Assembly: GCA_016702545.1 (NCBI GenBank)
Contig: JADJDT010000005.1
Span: forward strand, 248,001-312,000
DNA from: Pseudomonadota bacterium
GTDB taxonomy: Bacteria; Myxococcota_A; Polyangia; GCA-2747355
Length of the DNA stretch: 64,000 nt
Direction of reading: 5' to 3'
The first letter of the stretch is position 1. Each line of letters starts with the position of its first letter. Positions 28,946 to 39,931 of this stretch are shown here, in pieces. Position numbers and translations under genes: made by a program. The notes beneath the pieces are model-generated. The model saw nothing but the letters and a program-made list of their open reading frames with translations, had not been told where the DNA came from and ran no database searches.

Positions 28946-31303
28946 ATGCGTCACAATGGCTGCATGCTGAAGCGCCCATGGCGCACCGCAGCGGTGCTCT
29001 GCTCCTTCGTCCTCGCGCTGCGATCCGCGGCCAGCGCAGCCTCGCCCATCGACGCCGCCGCTCAAGCCCTGCTCCAGGGCGCGCATCGGCGGGTGCTCGA
29101 GCTGCTGCCTCATGAGATCGAGAGCGCCGAGGCCCGCCTGGTGCGCGCGCAGGCCCTGCTGCAGCTCGGTCGCGCGGCCGAGGCCAGCGCCGCGCTCGCC
29201 GACGTGGCCGCCGGCCTCCCCGCCGTGGCCGACGTCGTCGCGTTTCTCCAGGGCGAGGCCTTCGCCGCCAGCGGCGAGCTCGAGTCGGCGCAGGAGGCCT
29301 TCGCCCGCGCCACCGCCGCGCCCGGGAGCCGCGTCGTCGATCGGGCGCTGCTGCGCCGCGCCGAGCTGCTGACGCAACTCGGCCGCCCACGCGCCGCCCT
29401 GCTGCTGCGGGCGCTGCTGCTACGCAGCGACCCCTCGCACCCGCAGCGGCCCGCGATCGAGCTGGCGATGGCGCGCAACGAGCTTGCCACGCACCAGCCG
29501 CGCGCGGCAGCGACGCGCCTACGGCAGCTCTGGCTGACCTGGCCCGAGAGCGCGGCCGCCACCGCGGCGGAGGCCGAGCTGGAGGCGCTGCAGGCGGGCA
29601 AGCACCCGGTCCTCGCCACGCCCGGGCTCTACGACCGGCTGGAGCGGGCCCGGCGCCTGCGACGGCACAAGCGCTACGACGACGCCCTGCGCGAGCTCGA
29701 AGCGGCGCGCGCCGCCTGGCCCCAAGCCGCGGCTCGGCTCGACGACGCGGTCGCGAGCACCCTGCGGCAGGCCGGCCGCGCGGACGAGGCTGCCGCCCTC
29801 TTCGCCGGCCTGCTCGGTCAGGCGCCCGCGGTCGGACGTGCACGCCTGCGCCGACTGCTCGCCGACTGCCTGGCGCGCCTCCAGCGCCTCGACGAAGGGC
29901 TCGCGCTCTACGGCGACCCGCTGAGCGATCCACGGGCGACCCGCACCTTGGCCGGCCGCGCCACGCTGCTCGAGGTCACCGGACTGCTCGAGCGCCATGG
30001 CCGCTACCAGCAGGCCCTGACCTACTACGAGCGGGCCTGGGAGGGGCGCGTCCCCTCACGCCAGAACCTGCGGCCGCACCAGCACCGCCTGGCCTGGCTG
30101 ACCTACCGGGCCGGGGACCTCCCCCGCGCGATCGAGCGCCTGCAGCCGCTCCTGAGCGATGCAGACGAGCGGCTCTTCGCTGCCTACTGGCAGGCCCGCG
30201 CTCACGCGGCGCTCGGTGACAAGGCCCGCGCCCTCGGGCTCTACGGCCAGCTCTGGGCCGAGGCCCCGGGGGGCTATTACGGCCAGCTCGCACGTTCGCG
30301 CCTGATCGAGCTCGGACAGCTCCCGGGCGGCTCCCCCCGCTGCCCGCAGACGCCGTCGGCGTCCTCGGCGGCCCCGGCGACCCCAGCGGCCCCTGCAGCG
30401 CGTACCGAGCAGCTCGACGCGATCACCGAGCGCTGGAGCGCACAGCTACCCCGCTTGGCCCGCGCGCGCCTGCTCTGGCGCGCCGGCCTCGAGCAGGACG
30501 CCCGACGCGAGCTCTTGCTCACCGCGCTCGAGTATGGCCGCACGGTCTACGGCCACGGGGCACGCGCCTTCGCCGTGCGCCAGGACGCGCTGCGCCTTTG
30601 GCGCGGGGCCGGACAGCCGCTGCCCCCCTTCTGGGGCGCTCGCGGCCTCGCCCTACGCCGCGCCGCCAGCGAGCTCGAGCCCGCGCTCGGCGGCCTGCTC
30701 GCGTCGATCGGCAACCTCGATTTCCTGGCCGCGCGCCTCGCGCCCGCCGCAGAGAGCACGCCCGAGCAGCGCCGCTTCCCCCGGCGTTACGAGGCGCTGG
30801 TGCGCAACGCGGCCACGCGTCATGGGCTCGATCCCCACCTCGTCTGGGCCATTATCCACAAGGAGAGCGCCTTCCGTCCTGATGCCCTGTCGCGGGTCGG
30901 CGCGGCCGGTCTGATGCAGCTGATGCCGCGCACCGCGGCGCGCCTGGCGGCCGAGAGCAAGCTCGCGCTCGAGGACGGCCGCGAGGTCTTCGAGCCGCCG
31001 CTCAACCTCGCGCTCGGTACGCGCTACCTGCGGGCCCTGGTCGACAAGTTCCGCGGCCAGCTACCCCTGGTGGCCGCGGCCTACAACGGCGGGCCCGGCA
31101 ACGTCGCCGCCTGGCTCGATTGGCGCGGGCGTGGTGCCGAGCTGGACCAGTTCGTCGAGGAGATCCCCTTCCGCGAGTCGCGTGGCTATGCGAAGAAGGT
31201 CGTGGCCCTCCACGCGGCCTATCGCCGCACCTACTGCGGCGCGGCCGGTGTCGCGGTTCCCAACCGCCTCGATACCCGCTACGCGGCCGCGCCCAGCTAC
31301 TGA
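28946..31303 (+). CDS. slt: Soluble lytic murein transglycosylase with TPR-like N-terminus
   Basis: This periplasmic enzyme cleaves the MurNAc-GlcNAc bond of peptidoglycan to leave 1,6-anhydro ends. A signal peptide (RTAAVLCSFVLALRSAASA) is followed by a long helical TPR-like superhelix (about residues 35-600). The C-terminal SLT domain has RHGLDPHLVWAIIHKESAFRP with the catalytic Glu in KESAF, then GLMQLMPRTAARLA and VAAAYNGGPGNVAAW. The 785-residue size is slightly larger than E. coli Slt70. ATG 28946 and ATG 28964 are both possible starts; the second gives a more compact signal peptide. Confidence 0.92.
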   Translation: MRHNGCMLKRPWRTAAVLCSFVLALRSAASAASPIDAAAQALLQGAHRRVLELLPHEIESAEARLVRAQALLQLGRAAEASAALADVAAGLPAVADVVAFLQGEAFAASGELESAQEAFARATAAPGSRVVDRALLRRAELLTQLGRPRAALLLRALLLRSDPSHPQRPAIELAMARNELATHQPRAAATRLRQLWLTWPESAAATAAEAELEALQAGKHPVLATPGLYDRLERARRLRRHKRYDDALRELEAARAAWPQAAARLDDAVASTLRQAGRADEAAALFAGLLGQAPAVGRARLRRLLADCLARLQRLDEGLALYGDPLSDPRATRTLAGRATLLEVTGLLERHGRYQQALTYYERAWEGRVPSRQNLRPHQHRLAWLTYRAGDLPRAIERLQPLLSDADERLFAAYWQARAHAALGDKARALGLYGQLWAEAPGGYYGQLARSRLIELGQLPGGSPRCPQTPSASSAAPATPAAPAARTEQLDAITERWSAQLPRLARARLLWRAGLEQDARRELLLTALEYGRTVYGHGARAFAVRQDALRLWRGAGQPLPPFWGARGLALRRAASELEPALGGLLASIGNLDFLAARLAPAAESTPEQRRFPRRYEALVRNAATRHGLDPHLVWAIIHKESAFRPDALSRVGAAGLMQLMPRTAARLAAESKLALEDGREVFEPPLNLALGTRYLRALVDKFRGQLPLVAAAYNGGPGNVAAWLDWRGRGAELDQFVEEIPFRESRGYAKKVVALHAAYRRTYCGAAGVAVPNRLDTRYAAAPSY

Positions 31304-31395
31304 ACTCGCCGCGTCCCCACCTCGATAGGCTGTCACCCTAGAACCGGGTGCACCTACCGATGGCGGCGGCGCGCCAAATGCCGCAGCGCGCGACT

Positions 31396-31440
31396 GTAAT
31401 GCCGTTTACATTACCGATTGCCATCGCTGCCCGATCGGGC
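31396..31440 (+). promoter_or_regulatory. Two palindromes upstream of the giant lipoprotein gene
   Basis: GTAATG (31396-31401) and CATTAC (31409-31414) form an inverted repeat with a 7-base spacer in an unusually AT-rich pocket. GCCCGATCGGGC (31429-31440) is a perfect 12-bp palindrome. Both lie within 75 bp of the ATG at 31468, which suggests operator sites. I see no confident -35/-10 pair beside them. Confidence 0.4.
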
Positions 31441-31467
31441 GTATTCTTTCACAGGTGAGGTGAAAGC

Positions 31468-34400
31468 ATGCCCACGGGTTCCCTCGGAAGAGTTTTTCGC
31501 GCGCTCAGTGCGCTCTTTGTTGCAGGGCTGACATTCGGCCTGGGCTGCAGCGGCGTTGGTGGGGACCAGGCGCCGCCGGTCGTGGGCGTCGCGCCGCGGG
31601 CCGCGACGAATGCGGCCAACGCGATGAACGCGATGAACGCGATGAACGCGATGAACGCGATGAACGCGATGAACGCGATGAACGCGATGAACGCGATGAA
31701 CGCGATGAACGCGATGAACGCGATGAACGCGATGAACGCGATGAACGCGATGAACGCGATGAACGCGATGAACGCGATGAACGCGATGAACGCGATGAAC
31801 AGCGTCACGACGGGCACCCCGCTCGACGTCGGCACGCTGCGCATCCCCTCGACCACGCTGACCGACCTCGGCCGCTACACGCTGGCGCAGACCGAGCTGC
31901 TCTGCCCCGCGACGCGCATCCCGCATACCTTCGACCAGGGCACCCCGGGCGATCCCAGCGACGATATCGCGGCGCACCTCACCCTGCCGCGCTGGCTGGT
32001 GCTCAAACAACAGTTCGAGCGCGTGCGCGTCGCCTGCGCCACGCCGGTGCCTGGCACCTGCGGCAACGGCGTCGTCGATAGCGGCGAGCAGTGCGACACC
32101 GGCATTCCGCTCGGCGAGCCGAACGCCTGCGAGACCGTCACGGTCGCCATCGACGAGGACCTCGACGGCAACGGCACCCCCGAGACGAGCGTGACCTACG
32201 AGGTCTTCTCCGGCATCGGCCTGGCCTGCGCCGACCGCGCCTACCGCCCCTTCCTGCTACACCCCACCACCGGCCCCGAGGCCACCTCCAGCCCGGAGAC
32301 CTTCAATACCTTCTTCCGCTACCTCTGCCTGCAGAGCTGGGACGAGGCCCAGGGCCAGGCCGTCTACCGCTGCGGCAAGGGCCTGCTCGCCGCCGGCGTC
32401 TCCGGCTACGCCGTCCGCGAGGGCACCCTCTCGGCGCGCCCGATCTACCTCTCGTCCCTCACCTGGGGCGACAACGGCGGCAACGTCTGGAACCGCCACT
32501 GGCAGTTCCGCGAGCACCACATCGGCTCGATCCCCGAGCCCATCCCCGCCGGGCAGCAGATCGGCTACGCGCTCGACGCCGCCTGGGGCCTCAACCCGCG
32601 CGAGGAGCACGAGGGCGGCGGCAGCAAGGAGCCCGACTACCTCGCGGCCCTCGCGCTCAAGACCGCGACCAACCGCAGCGGCGTGACCGTCAGCCCCTAC
32701 AACCGCGCCAACGTCACCGGCGGCCTGGGCTTCGACGCTCGCGAGCTGAACCAATGCGAGCCCGGCTATCACAGCGTCCCCGACCTCGCCTCCACCGGCG
32801 CCCTCGAGCAAGGCATGTTGCTCAACCTCAGCGTCGCCGGCTGGTACCAGGACGGCTGCACCTGGTCGCGTGACTGGGGCCTCCCCACGCTGCCCACGCA
32901 GCAAGTGGGGGGCTGCCAGGTCTTCGACATCGGAGCGGGCGCCCTGCAGACCCGCATGGGCCTCAACCTCGGCGACGCCACTCCGCGCCGCTGCCCCAGC
33001 TTCGCCACCTGCGAGCCTGGCAAGAGCTGCTGCATGGGCCGCTTCGCGCTCGGCTACGACAGTAGCTGCGCCGCGAAGTCCGACGGCACCCTGTGGTGCT
33101 TCGGTGACAACGTCTACGGCCAGCTCGGGCGCGGCGTCATCGACGGCGGCAGCTCGATGGCCCGACCCGTGCTCTGGCAGAAGCCCGCGAATCCCACCGA
33201 GATCGAGACCTTCCCTGGCGTGCTCGACGTCTTCGTCGGTAACGCGGGTGCCTGCGCCCGTCGCAACGATGGACGTATCTACTGCTGGGGCAAGAACGAC
33301 CTCGGGCAGATCGGCGACGGCACCACCATCACGCGCCTCTATCCCGTCGCCGTGACCGGGCTGGGCACCAGCTTTGCGGTCGAGCAGGGCGCCGCCGGCG
33401 CCTCCTCCCGCTGCGTGCGGCGCACCGACGGGACGGTGTGGTGCTGGGGCGGCAACGCCAACGGCGAGCTGGGCGACGGCACGACCATCACGCGCCCGAA
33501 CCCCGTGGCCCTCACGACGCTCGGCACGACGACGGCCGAGCTTCGCCTGGGGTGGTCCCATGGCTGTGCGCGGCGCCTCGACGGCAGGCTGTGGTGCTGG
33601 GGCGCCAACACCTATGGGCAGCTCGGCGACGGCACCACGCTGTCACGCTCGACGCCCGCGGCCGTCACGGCGCTAGGCACCGCGCTGCTGGTCACCCATG
33701 TCTCGCTGGGCGTCACCCAGACCTGCGTGCGGCTCGCCAACGGCACCGTGTCGTGTTGGGGCAGGAACATTTCCGGCCAACTCGGCGACGGGACCACCAT
33801 CGACCGCACGAGCCCCGTGCCCGTCACGGCGCTCGGCACGACGGTGGTCGAGCTGGCGGCGGGCGGTTCCCATACCTGTGCTCGGCATGGCACCGGCAGC
33901 GTGTCCTGCTGGGGCCGGGGCGATTGGGGCCAGGTGGGCGACGGCATGCAGGTCGCCCGCTGGCTCCCCGTCACTATCACCGGGCTGGGGCTGGCGGCAG
34001 CCGAGCTCGCCGCCGGGACAGATCATAGCTGCGCGCGGCGTCTCGACGGCAGCCTGTGGTGTTGGGGGAGCAACTGGAAGGGTCAGCTGGGCAACGGCAC
34101 TGCGCTCGACGCCCTGAGCCCGGCCCTCTCGCTGTCGCTGCGCTGCCACTGCGGTGACGCGGTGTGTAGCCGCTCCGAGACGGCGGCCAGCTGTCCCGCC
34201 GACTGTCGCGGAGAGAGTCATGGCGACAAGAGGTGCACCGGCGCAGAGACCGAGGGGACCCACCCGGGCGACTGCCAGCGGGTGGCCTACGATCAGCTCG
34301 CGGGCGGTCGCGGCCATTATTGCGCGCGGCGTCCCGACGGCAGCTTGTGGTGCTGGGGCGATAACAGGAACGGGCAACTCGGCGACGGCACGACGCTCTC

Positions 34401-37400
34401 GCGCTTCGCTCCGGTGAAGATCACAGCGCTCGGCACGGCCGTCAGCAACTTCGCCCTGGGTAGCGACCACAGCTGCGCGCGCCTGACCGACGGGACCACC
34501 AAGTGCTGGGGCGATAACCGGCGCGGCCAGCTCGGCGACAACACCAGCGTCAGCAAGCTGAGCCCCGTGACCATCACCGCGCTGGGCACGGCGACGGTCA
34601 GCCTCGGTCTGGGCTACCAGCACAGCTGCGCCGTGATGGCCGACAAGAGGCTGCGCTGCTGGGGCGAAAACCAAAGCGGCAGGATAGGCGATGGCACCAC
34701 CATCCCCCGCCGCCTCCCCGTCCAGGTCACCACGCTCGGCACCCAGGCGGCCCAGGTGACCGCAGGCATGATGCACACCTGCGCGCGCCTCACGACCAAC
34801 GCCCTGAGGTGCTGGGGCCGCAGCGAGTACGGCCAGCTGGGCGATGGCTCGACGGCCATACGTAGTCGCCCGGTCGCGATCACCGCGCTCGGCACCGTCG
34901 CCACGGCGGTCGCCGCCGGCGACTACCACACCTGTGCAACGACGACCGACGGCAAGCTCTACTGCTGGGGGAAGAACGAGAACGGCGAGGTTGGCGACGG
35001 CTCGACGACGCTGCGCAAGCTCCCGGTTGCGGTCACGGCGCTGGGCACGACGACGGTGGCGGTCGCAACCGGCGGGCGCGCCACTTGCGCGCGGCTCGAG
35101 AACACCAGTGTCTCCTGCTGGGGACACAACAGCAGCGGCGCGCTCGGCGACGGCACTAGCGTCACCCGCTGGCTCCCGGCGCCCGTGGCCACGCTGAGCG
35201 CCGTCAGCGCCATCGCCGCCGGCGATGGGCATCACTGCGCGCTGCGCAGCGACGGCAGCCTCTGGTGTTGGGGTGGCAGCGTCTTTGGCGCCCTCGGCGC
35301 GCTCGTCGGCCGGGCCTGGACACCGGTCGAACAGTCCCGCTGCGGCGATGGGACCTGCGCCTACGATGAGGCCGCGAACGGCTGGTGCAGCGCCGACTGC
35401 GCGACCACCTGCGGTGACTGCGTCTGCGACGGGGTGCTCGAGGACGCCACGAGTTGCCCTGCGGACTGCGTACCGGGCGGGACCTGCGCGGCGAGCGCCT
35501 GCGGCAATGCGCGCTGCGAGGCCGATGAGACCTGTGCGCTGTGCCCGGGCGACTGCGGCACCTGCTACACGACCTGCGGCAAGAACGGCTGCGAGCCGGG
35601 GGAGACCTGCACGAGCTGTCCCGGCGACTGCGGGGCCTGCGCGGCGCCGGTCTGCGGCAATGCGAGCTGCGATGCGGGCGAGAGCTGCGGCTCGTGCCCG
35701 GGGGACTGCGGCGCGTGCAGTGGCACGGCCTGGGGCGAACCGGCGGGGGCCATCAGCGCGAGCTTGCAGGCGGTGACCTTCCCCGTGAACACCACCCTGG
35801 GCTTCGCCGCGGGCAGCAACGGCACGCTGCTCAAGAGCACGGACAGCGGGGCGAGCTGGGCGGCGCTGAGCACGGGCACGGCGGCCACGCTGCGGGCGCT
35901 GGCCTTCGTCGACGCGCAGACGGGCCTGGCGGCGGGCGATGGCGGCGTGCTGCTCAAGACCACCAATGGCGGCACGAGCTGGACGGCGCTGACCTCGGGC
36001 ACCACGGCCGCACTGCGGGCGCTGGCGCTGCTCGACGGGCTGACGGGCTTCGCCGCGGGCGACGGCGGCGTGCTGCTCAAGACGACCAATGGCGGCACAA
36101 ACTGGACGGCGCTCACCTCAGGCACGGCGGCGGCGCTCCGGGCGCTGCGCTTCGTCGACGCGCAGACGGGCTTCGCGGCCGGCGACGGGGGCACCATCCT
36201 CAAGACCAGCAGCGGCGGCACGAGCTGGTCCTCGCTGACCTCCGGCACGGCGGCCGCGCTGCGGGCGCTGGCCTTCGTCGATGCGCAGACGGGCTACGCG
36301 GCCGGCGACAACGGCACCATCCTCAAGACCACCAACGGCGGCACGAGCTGGAGCACGCAGACCACCGGCGTGCACGGCGCCCTCTACGCGCTGGCCTTCC
36401 CGCTCGGCGCGCTGCACGGCACGGCGGTCGGCGAGGGCGGCCTGGTGCTGCGTACGACCAACGGCGGCGCCTCGTGGACCCAGGAGAGCTCAGGCACCTC
36501 GGAGACGCTGCTGGCGGTGACCATGCCGGCCGACTGGACGATGGGCGTGGCGGTCGGCGCCAGCGGCACGGTCGTGCGGCGCATCCCGCCCTGGGAGCCC
36601 TCGATCCTCTACGACACCGAGGTCGCCAGCCTGGCGCCGCCGACGATCATCCCCAGCGCGGTGATGAGCCAGCGCGTGGCCTTCGCCGGCAACAACAGCG
36701 GCTGGCTCTATGCGCTCAGCCCCACCGCGCGCGTGCCGCGCTATACGCCGGCGCGCCTGGCCGACGCGGTGCAGGGCCGCAGCCCCGTCGGTCAACTGCC
36801 GGGCGAGAGCTTCCCGACCCTCTACGCCGCCACGGCCGCGGGTCTGGGCTACGCCCTCAACGCCAACACCGGCGCGCTGCGCTGGACCACGGACGGCGAC
36901 AGCAGCCTGGCCGGGAATCAGCCCTTGGGCGCGGCGCTGGTCGCGGCCCCGGTCGTCTCACCGACGCGCAACCTGGCCTTCTTCGCCACGCGCAACCTCA
37001 GCGGCGCGCAGAACCGCCTCTTCGCCTTCGACGCCAAGAGCGGCGCCTGTCGCTGGGTGCTCAACGGCAGCTGCGCCGGCGCCACCGGCGCGCTGAACCT
37101 GGGCCAGATCAGCGGCAGCCCGATCCACGACGCGACCGCCCGCAAGCTCTTCCTCACCAGCACCAGCCTCAGCGGCGGCGGCACGGTCTGGGCGGTGGAC
37201 GCGGGCGACGCCACGCCCGGCACCGTGAGCTGGAGCCGCAACCTCGGCGACAGCGACGCCTCGCCGACCTTGGCCGAGACCACGCGCACCAGCCTCTACG
37301 TCGGCACCAACAGCGGCCGCCTCCACCGCGTGCGTACGAGCGACGGCGTGAGCTGCTGGAGCACGACCGGCAGCGGCTGCACCAGTCTTCGGCGGCAGCG

Positions 37401-37816
37401 AGCAGGCCTTCTGCACCGCCACCGACGCGCTCGGCACCGCCTGCGCCGCCGGCAGCGCCATCGCCTCCGGCGTCGTCGTGCTCTGGAGCGGCAGCCACCT
37501 CGGCCGCCTGCTCTTCGCCACCGCCGACGGCCACCTGCGCCTGCTCAACGCCGACGGCTCGCTGGTCTGGAAGACCGCCAGCCCGATCCCCGGCGCCAGC
37601 CTGCCCCTGGCCATCCCCGAGCGCGACAGCCTCTTCGTCGGCGCCACCGACGGCAAGCTCCGCGAGCTCAGCCTCACCACCGGCGCGGTGCTCAGCACCC
37701 AGACCGTCGGCCCCGGCACCGCCGCGGTGGGCAGCCCGACCTACGACACGCGCGCCAACATGCTCTACGTCGGGACCTCCACGGGCGTCCTCTACCGCTA
37801 CAACCTGTCGCCCTAG
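31468..37816 (+). CDS. Giant surface lipoprotein: NAM repeat, two RCC1 propellers, Ycf48-like and PQQ-like propellers; one frameshift
   Basis: This gene encodes about 2,116 residues. In order: a lipoprotein signal (FVAGLTFGLGC); a 60-residue Asn-Ala-Met repeat; a domain with a DUF4215-like CGNGVVDSGEQCD; seven RCC1 units (pattern HxCARRxDGxxWCWGxNxxGQLGDGT); a Cys-rich linker; seven more RCC1 units; and a run of CGNxxCxxxExCxxCPGDCG repeats. Then come seven Ycf48/BNR-like units (LRALAFVDAQTGLAAGDGG, KTTNGGTSW) and a PQQ-like propeller (YALNANTGALRWTTD, FAFDAKSGACRWVL). Seven-unit sets match seven-bladed propellers. The frame shifts once near 37383, where the other frame resumes at FGGSEQAFCTATDALGTAC and ends in VLYRYNLSP. 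GGTGAGG precedes the ATG. It is probably a surface binding or adhesion protein. Its base composition is like its neighbours. Confidence 0.85.
31621..31800 (+). repeat. Perfect 9-bp microsatellite, 20 copies of GCGATGAAC
   Basis: Exactly twenty uninterrupted copies of GCGATGAAC encode an Ala-Met-Asn repeat between the lipoprotein anchor and the first domain. The unit is a multiple of three, so copy-number change would alter the tether length without breaking the frame. Confidence 0.97.
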
Positions 37817-37941
37817 AACCTGCTGCGCGGCCCGGGGGCGGCGTCGCGGCTCCGTTCCGGTGCTGCTCACATACCCGCCCGTATGCTGCGCTCCGGTACT
37901 CGCCGCTCCTTGCCCGCGGGCCGCTCGCGACGGTTCTAGGG
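37811..37941. repeat. Long imperfect palindrome between convergent genes
   Basis: CCCTAGAACC (37811-37820) and GGTTCTAGGG (37932-37941) are perfect 10-bp inverted ends. The centre is CATAC/GTATG with a 6-base loop (37870-37885), and GC-rich arms between them match imperfectly (GCGGCCCG on both sides). The left end contains the stop codon of the giant lipoprotein, and the right end lies 18 bp from the stop of the opposite-strand regulator. It may act as a two-way terminator, though it lacks a T tract. Confidence 0.6.
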
Positions 37942-37958
37942 CAGCTGCGTTCAGGGGC

Positions 37959-39671
37959 CTACGTCACCTGCTGCGCAGCCCCGCGGGCCGAGCGCCGAGC
38001 GCCGAGCACGCCGTAGCTCTTCAGCTTGCGGTAGAGCGTTGCCGAGCCGATGCGTAGCTGCTCGGCGGTACGGGTCTGGTTGCCACCGTTCAGCTCGAGC
38101 GCCGCCAGGATGTACTCCTTCTCGATCTCCTCGAGCGGCCGCACCGCGCCGTCGGTGACCGTCGGCCTGGGGGTCGCCTGGCGCACCTCCTCGGGCAGAT
38201 CCTCGAGCTCCACGCGAGTCCCGCGCGCGAGCGCCACCGCACGCTCCATCGCGTTGGAGAGCTCGCGCACGTTGCCCGGCCACTGATGGCGCAGGAGCTG
38301 GTCCGCGGCGCTCGGCGCCAGGCCCGCAAGCTTGCGCTTCATCCCGAGCGCCGACTCGGCGAGCAGCACCCGCGCGAGCGGCAGAATGTCATCCCTGCGC
38401 TCGCGCAAGGCCGGCACGCGCAGCTCCACGACCTTCAACCGGTAATAGAGGTCTTGCCGAAAGGCGCCGCCAGCGACCCCATGCGCGAGGTCGCGATTGG
38501 TCGCCGCCAGCACGCGCACATCAACGCGCCTATTCTTGTTCTCGCCGACGCGCCGGACCTCGCGCTCCTGCAGCGCACGCAGCAGCTTGACCTGCATCCC
38601 GGGCGACACCTCACCCACCTCGTCCAGCAGCAGCGTCCCGCAGTTGGCCGCCTCGAAGAGCCCCGGTCGGTCCTGCGTCGCGCCGGTGAACGCGCCCCGC
38701 GCGTGGCCGAAGAGCTCACTTTCGAGCAGGGACTCCGTGACGGCGCCGCAGTTGAAGGCGATGAAGGGCCCGGTCGCGCGCGTGGACTCCTCGTGCACGA
38801 GCCGCGCGATCCGTTCCTTGCCCGCTCCGCTCTCCCCGGTGATCAGCACGGTGGAATCGACCTTGGCCACGCGACGGGCCAGGTCCAGCAGCTGGACCAT
38901 CGGCGGGCTCTTGGCGACGATGCCCAGCGGCTCCGCCACATCACGGGCGACGCGCACCAGCGCCCGCTGGTGCGTGCGCAGCTTGCGCTCGGCGAGCTTC
39001 AGCGTCTCGATCACCCGCTGAAGCGAGACCTCCAGGCACTCCGTGAGGCGGGTCGGCGCGAAGAAGCGCAGCTCCTCGGCGCGCTCGTCACCCCACTCCT
39101 CGCGGGTGCGGCCGAAGAGGTGGCACGCCGCGTCGCCCTTGCCGATGCAGCGATCTTCGAGCACGTAGATCTCTCGGCCGGCGATCCGGCTGAGATAACC
39201 ACTGGTGAGCCCGCAAATGGTCCAGCACATCGGCGCATCGGCACGACCGAAGTGCAGCAGATGCTGCTCCGCCTCGTAGGAGGCGACGATCATCACACCC
39301 TGCTTGGCGAGAGGACCCACGCCGCCCGCCTCGACGCGGAAGAGCCCCTCGAGGGCGTGTATGCGCGTGCCCGCCCGTACCCAGTCCTCGTCGCTCTCCC
39401 ACTTGAACTCGGCCTTCATCGCCTCCGCCATGCGCCAGCCGTGGGCGAAGCCGAACTGGGTGAGCACGGTGCGCGCGGCCGTCAGGCCGAAGTTCTCGAC
39501 GAGGTACTTGCGCAACAGCCCCATCGCCACGGCATCCACCAGCAGCGCACGCTGTCCCGCGAAGCGAATCAGGCCGCCCTCGGGGTCCAGCTCGAGCAGC
39601 TCCTCGTGGTCGAGATCGTCAACGCGCATGGCCTGCCCCGTTCCGTCGAATTGATGGCCAAGGTACGTCAT
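37959..39671 (-). CDS. XylR/V4R-type sigma-54-dependent activator
   Basis: This enhancer-binding protein is built like XylR/DmpR. It has an N-terminal XylR_N region (about residues 15-120), a V4R ligand-binding domain (about 125-190; DAPMCWTICGLTSGYLSRIAG, VLEDRCIGKGDAACHLFG), a helical linker, then the AAA+ domain. The AAA+ domain has Walker A GESGAGKE, GAFTGA in ARGAFTGATQ, Walker B GTLLLDEVGEV and QDLYYRLKVVELRVPALRER. A Fis-type helix-turn-helix follows (LELNGGNQTRTAEQLRIGSATLYRKL). V4R domains bind small hydrophobic molecules. ATG 39671 (MTYLGHQFDG) is likely; 39692 is also open. It is divergent from the stress operon at 39932, which has a sigma-54-type promoter, and is the obvious candidate regulator. 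Confidence 0.9.
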   Translation of the reverse strand: MTYLGHQFDGTGQAMRVDDLDHEELLELDPEGGLIRFAGQRALLVDAVAMGLLRKYLVENFGLTAARTVLTQFGFAHGWRMAEAMKAEFKWESDEDWVRAGTRIHALEGLFRVEAGGVGPLAKQGVMIVASYEAEQHLLHFGRADAPMCWTICGLTSGYLSRIAGREIYVLEDRCIGKGDAACHLFGRTREEWGDERAEELRFFAPTRLTECLEVSLQRVIETLKLAERKLRTHQRALVRVARDVAEPLGIVAKSPPMVQLLDLARRVAKVDSTVLITGESGAGKERIARLVHEESTRATGPFIAFNCGAVTESLLESELFGHARGAFTGATQDRPGLFEAANCGTLLLDEVGEVSPGMQVKLLRALQEREVRRVGENKNRRVDVRVLAATNRDLAHGVAGGAFRQDLYYRLKVVELRVPALRERRDDILPLARVLLAESALGMKRKLAGLAPSAADQLLRHQWPGNVRELSNAMERAVALARGTRVELEDLPEEVRQATPRPTVTDGAVRPLEEIEKEYILAALELNGGNQTRTAEQLRIGSATLYRKLKSYGVLGARRSARGAAQQVT

Positions 39672-39741
39672 CTTGACCGCTCCGATCACCACCGAAGATC
39701 AACCATTCCGCTAAGCCCTCGTGTTGATGAGCTTCCTTCGT

Positions 39742-39758
39742 TTGGCCCGCAAGCTGCT
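39742..39758 (+). promoter_or_regulatory. Sigma-54 (-24/-12) promoter of the stress operon
   Basis: TTGGCCCG-caag-CTGCT matches the consensus TTGGCACG-N4-TTGCW at all but two positions. The invariant GG (39744-39745) and GC (39756-39757) have the required 10-bp spacing. It points to the gene at 39932, giving a leader of about 165 bases, and lies just beside the divergent sigma-54 activator gene. Confidence 0.65.
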
Positions 39759-39931
39759 CTACCGCGTTGACGCAATGTAGGGAGTTCCACTACCGGAGCT
39801 CTCGCGTGACGCGCGCGGGGCGCGCCATACCCAGGGTGGCCGCGGGAGGCCGGGGCACCCCCGACAGGACCGACGAGGGCTCGGCCCACCGAGCCGCGTG
39901 ACACACGTCGAACCCGTAGGAGCAGCTTCAC

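Noticed and set aside
31621..31800. Possible CRISPR-like array
   Set aside because: The units are 9 bp, contiguous and in frame, with no spacers; it is a coding microsatellite.
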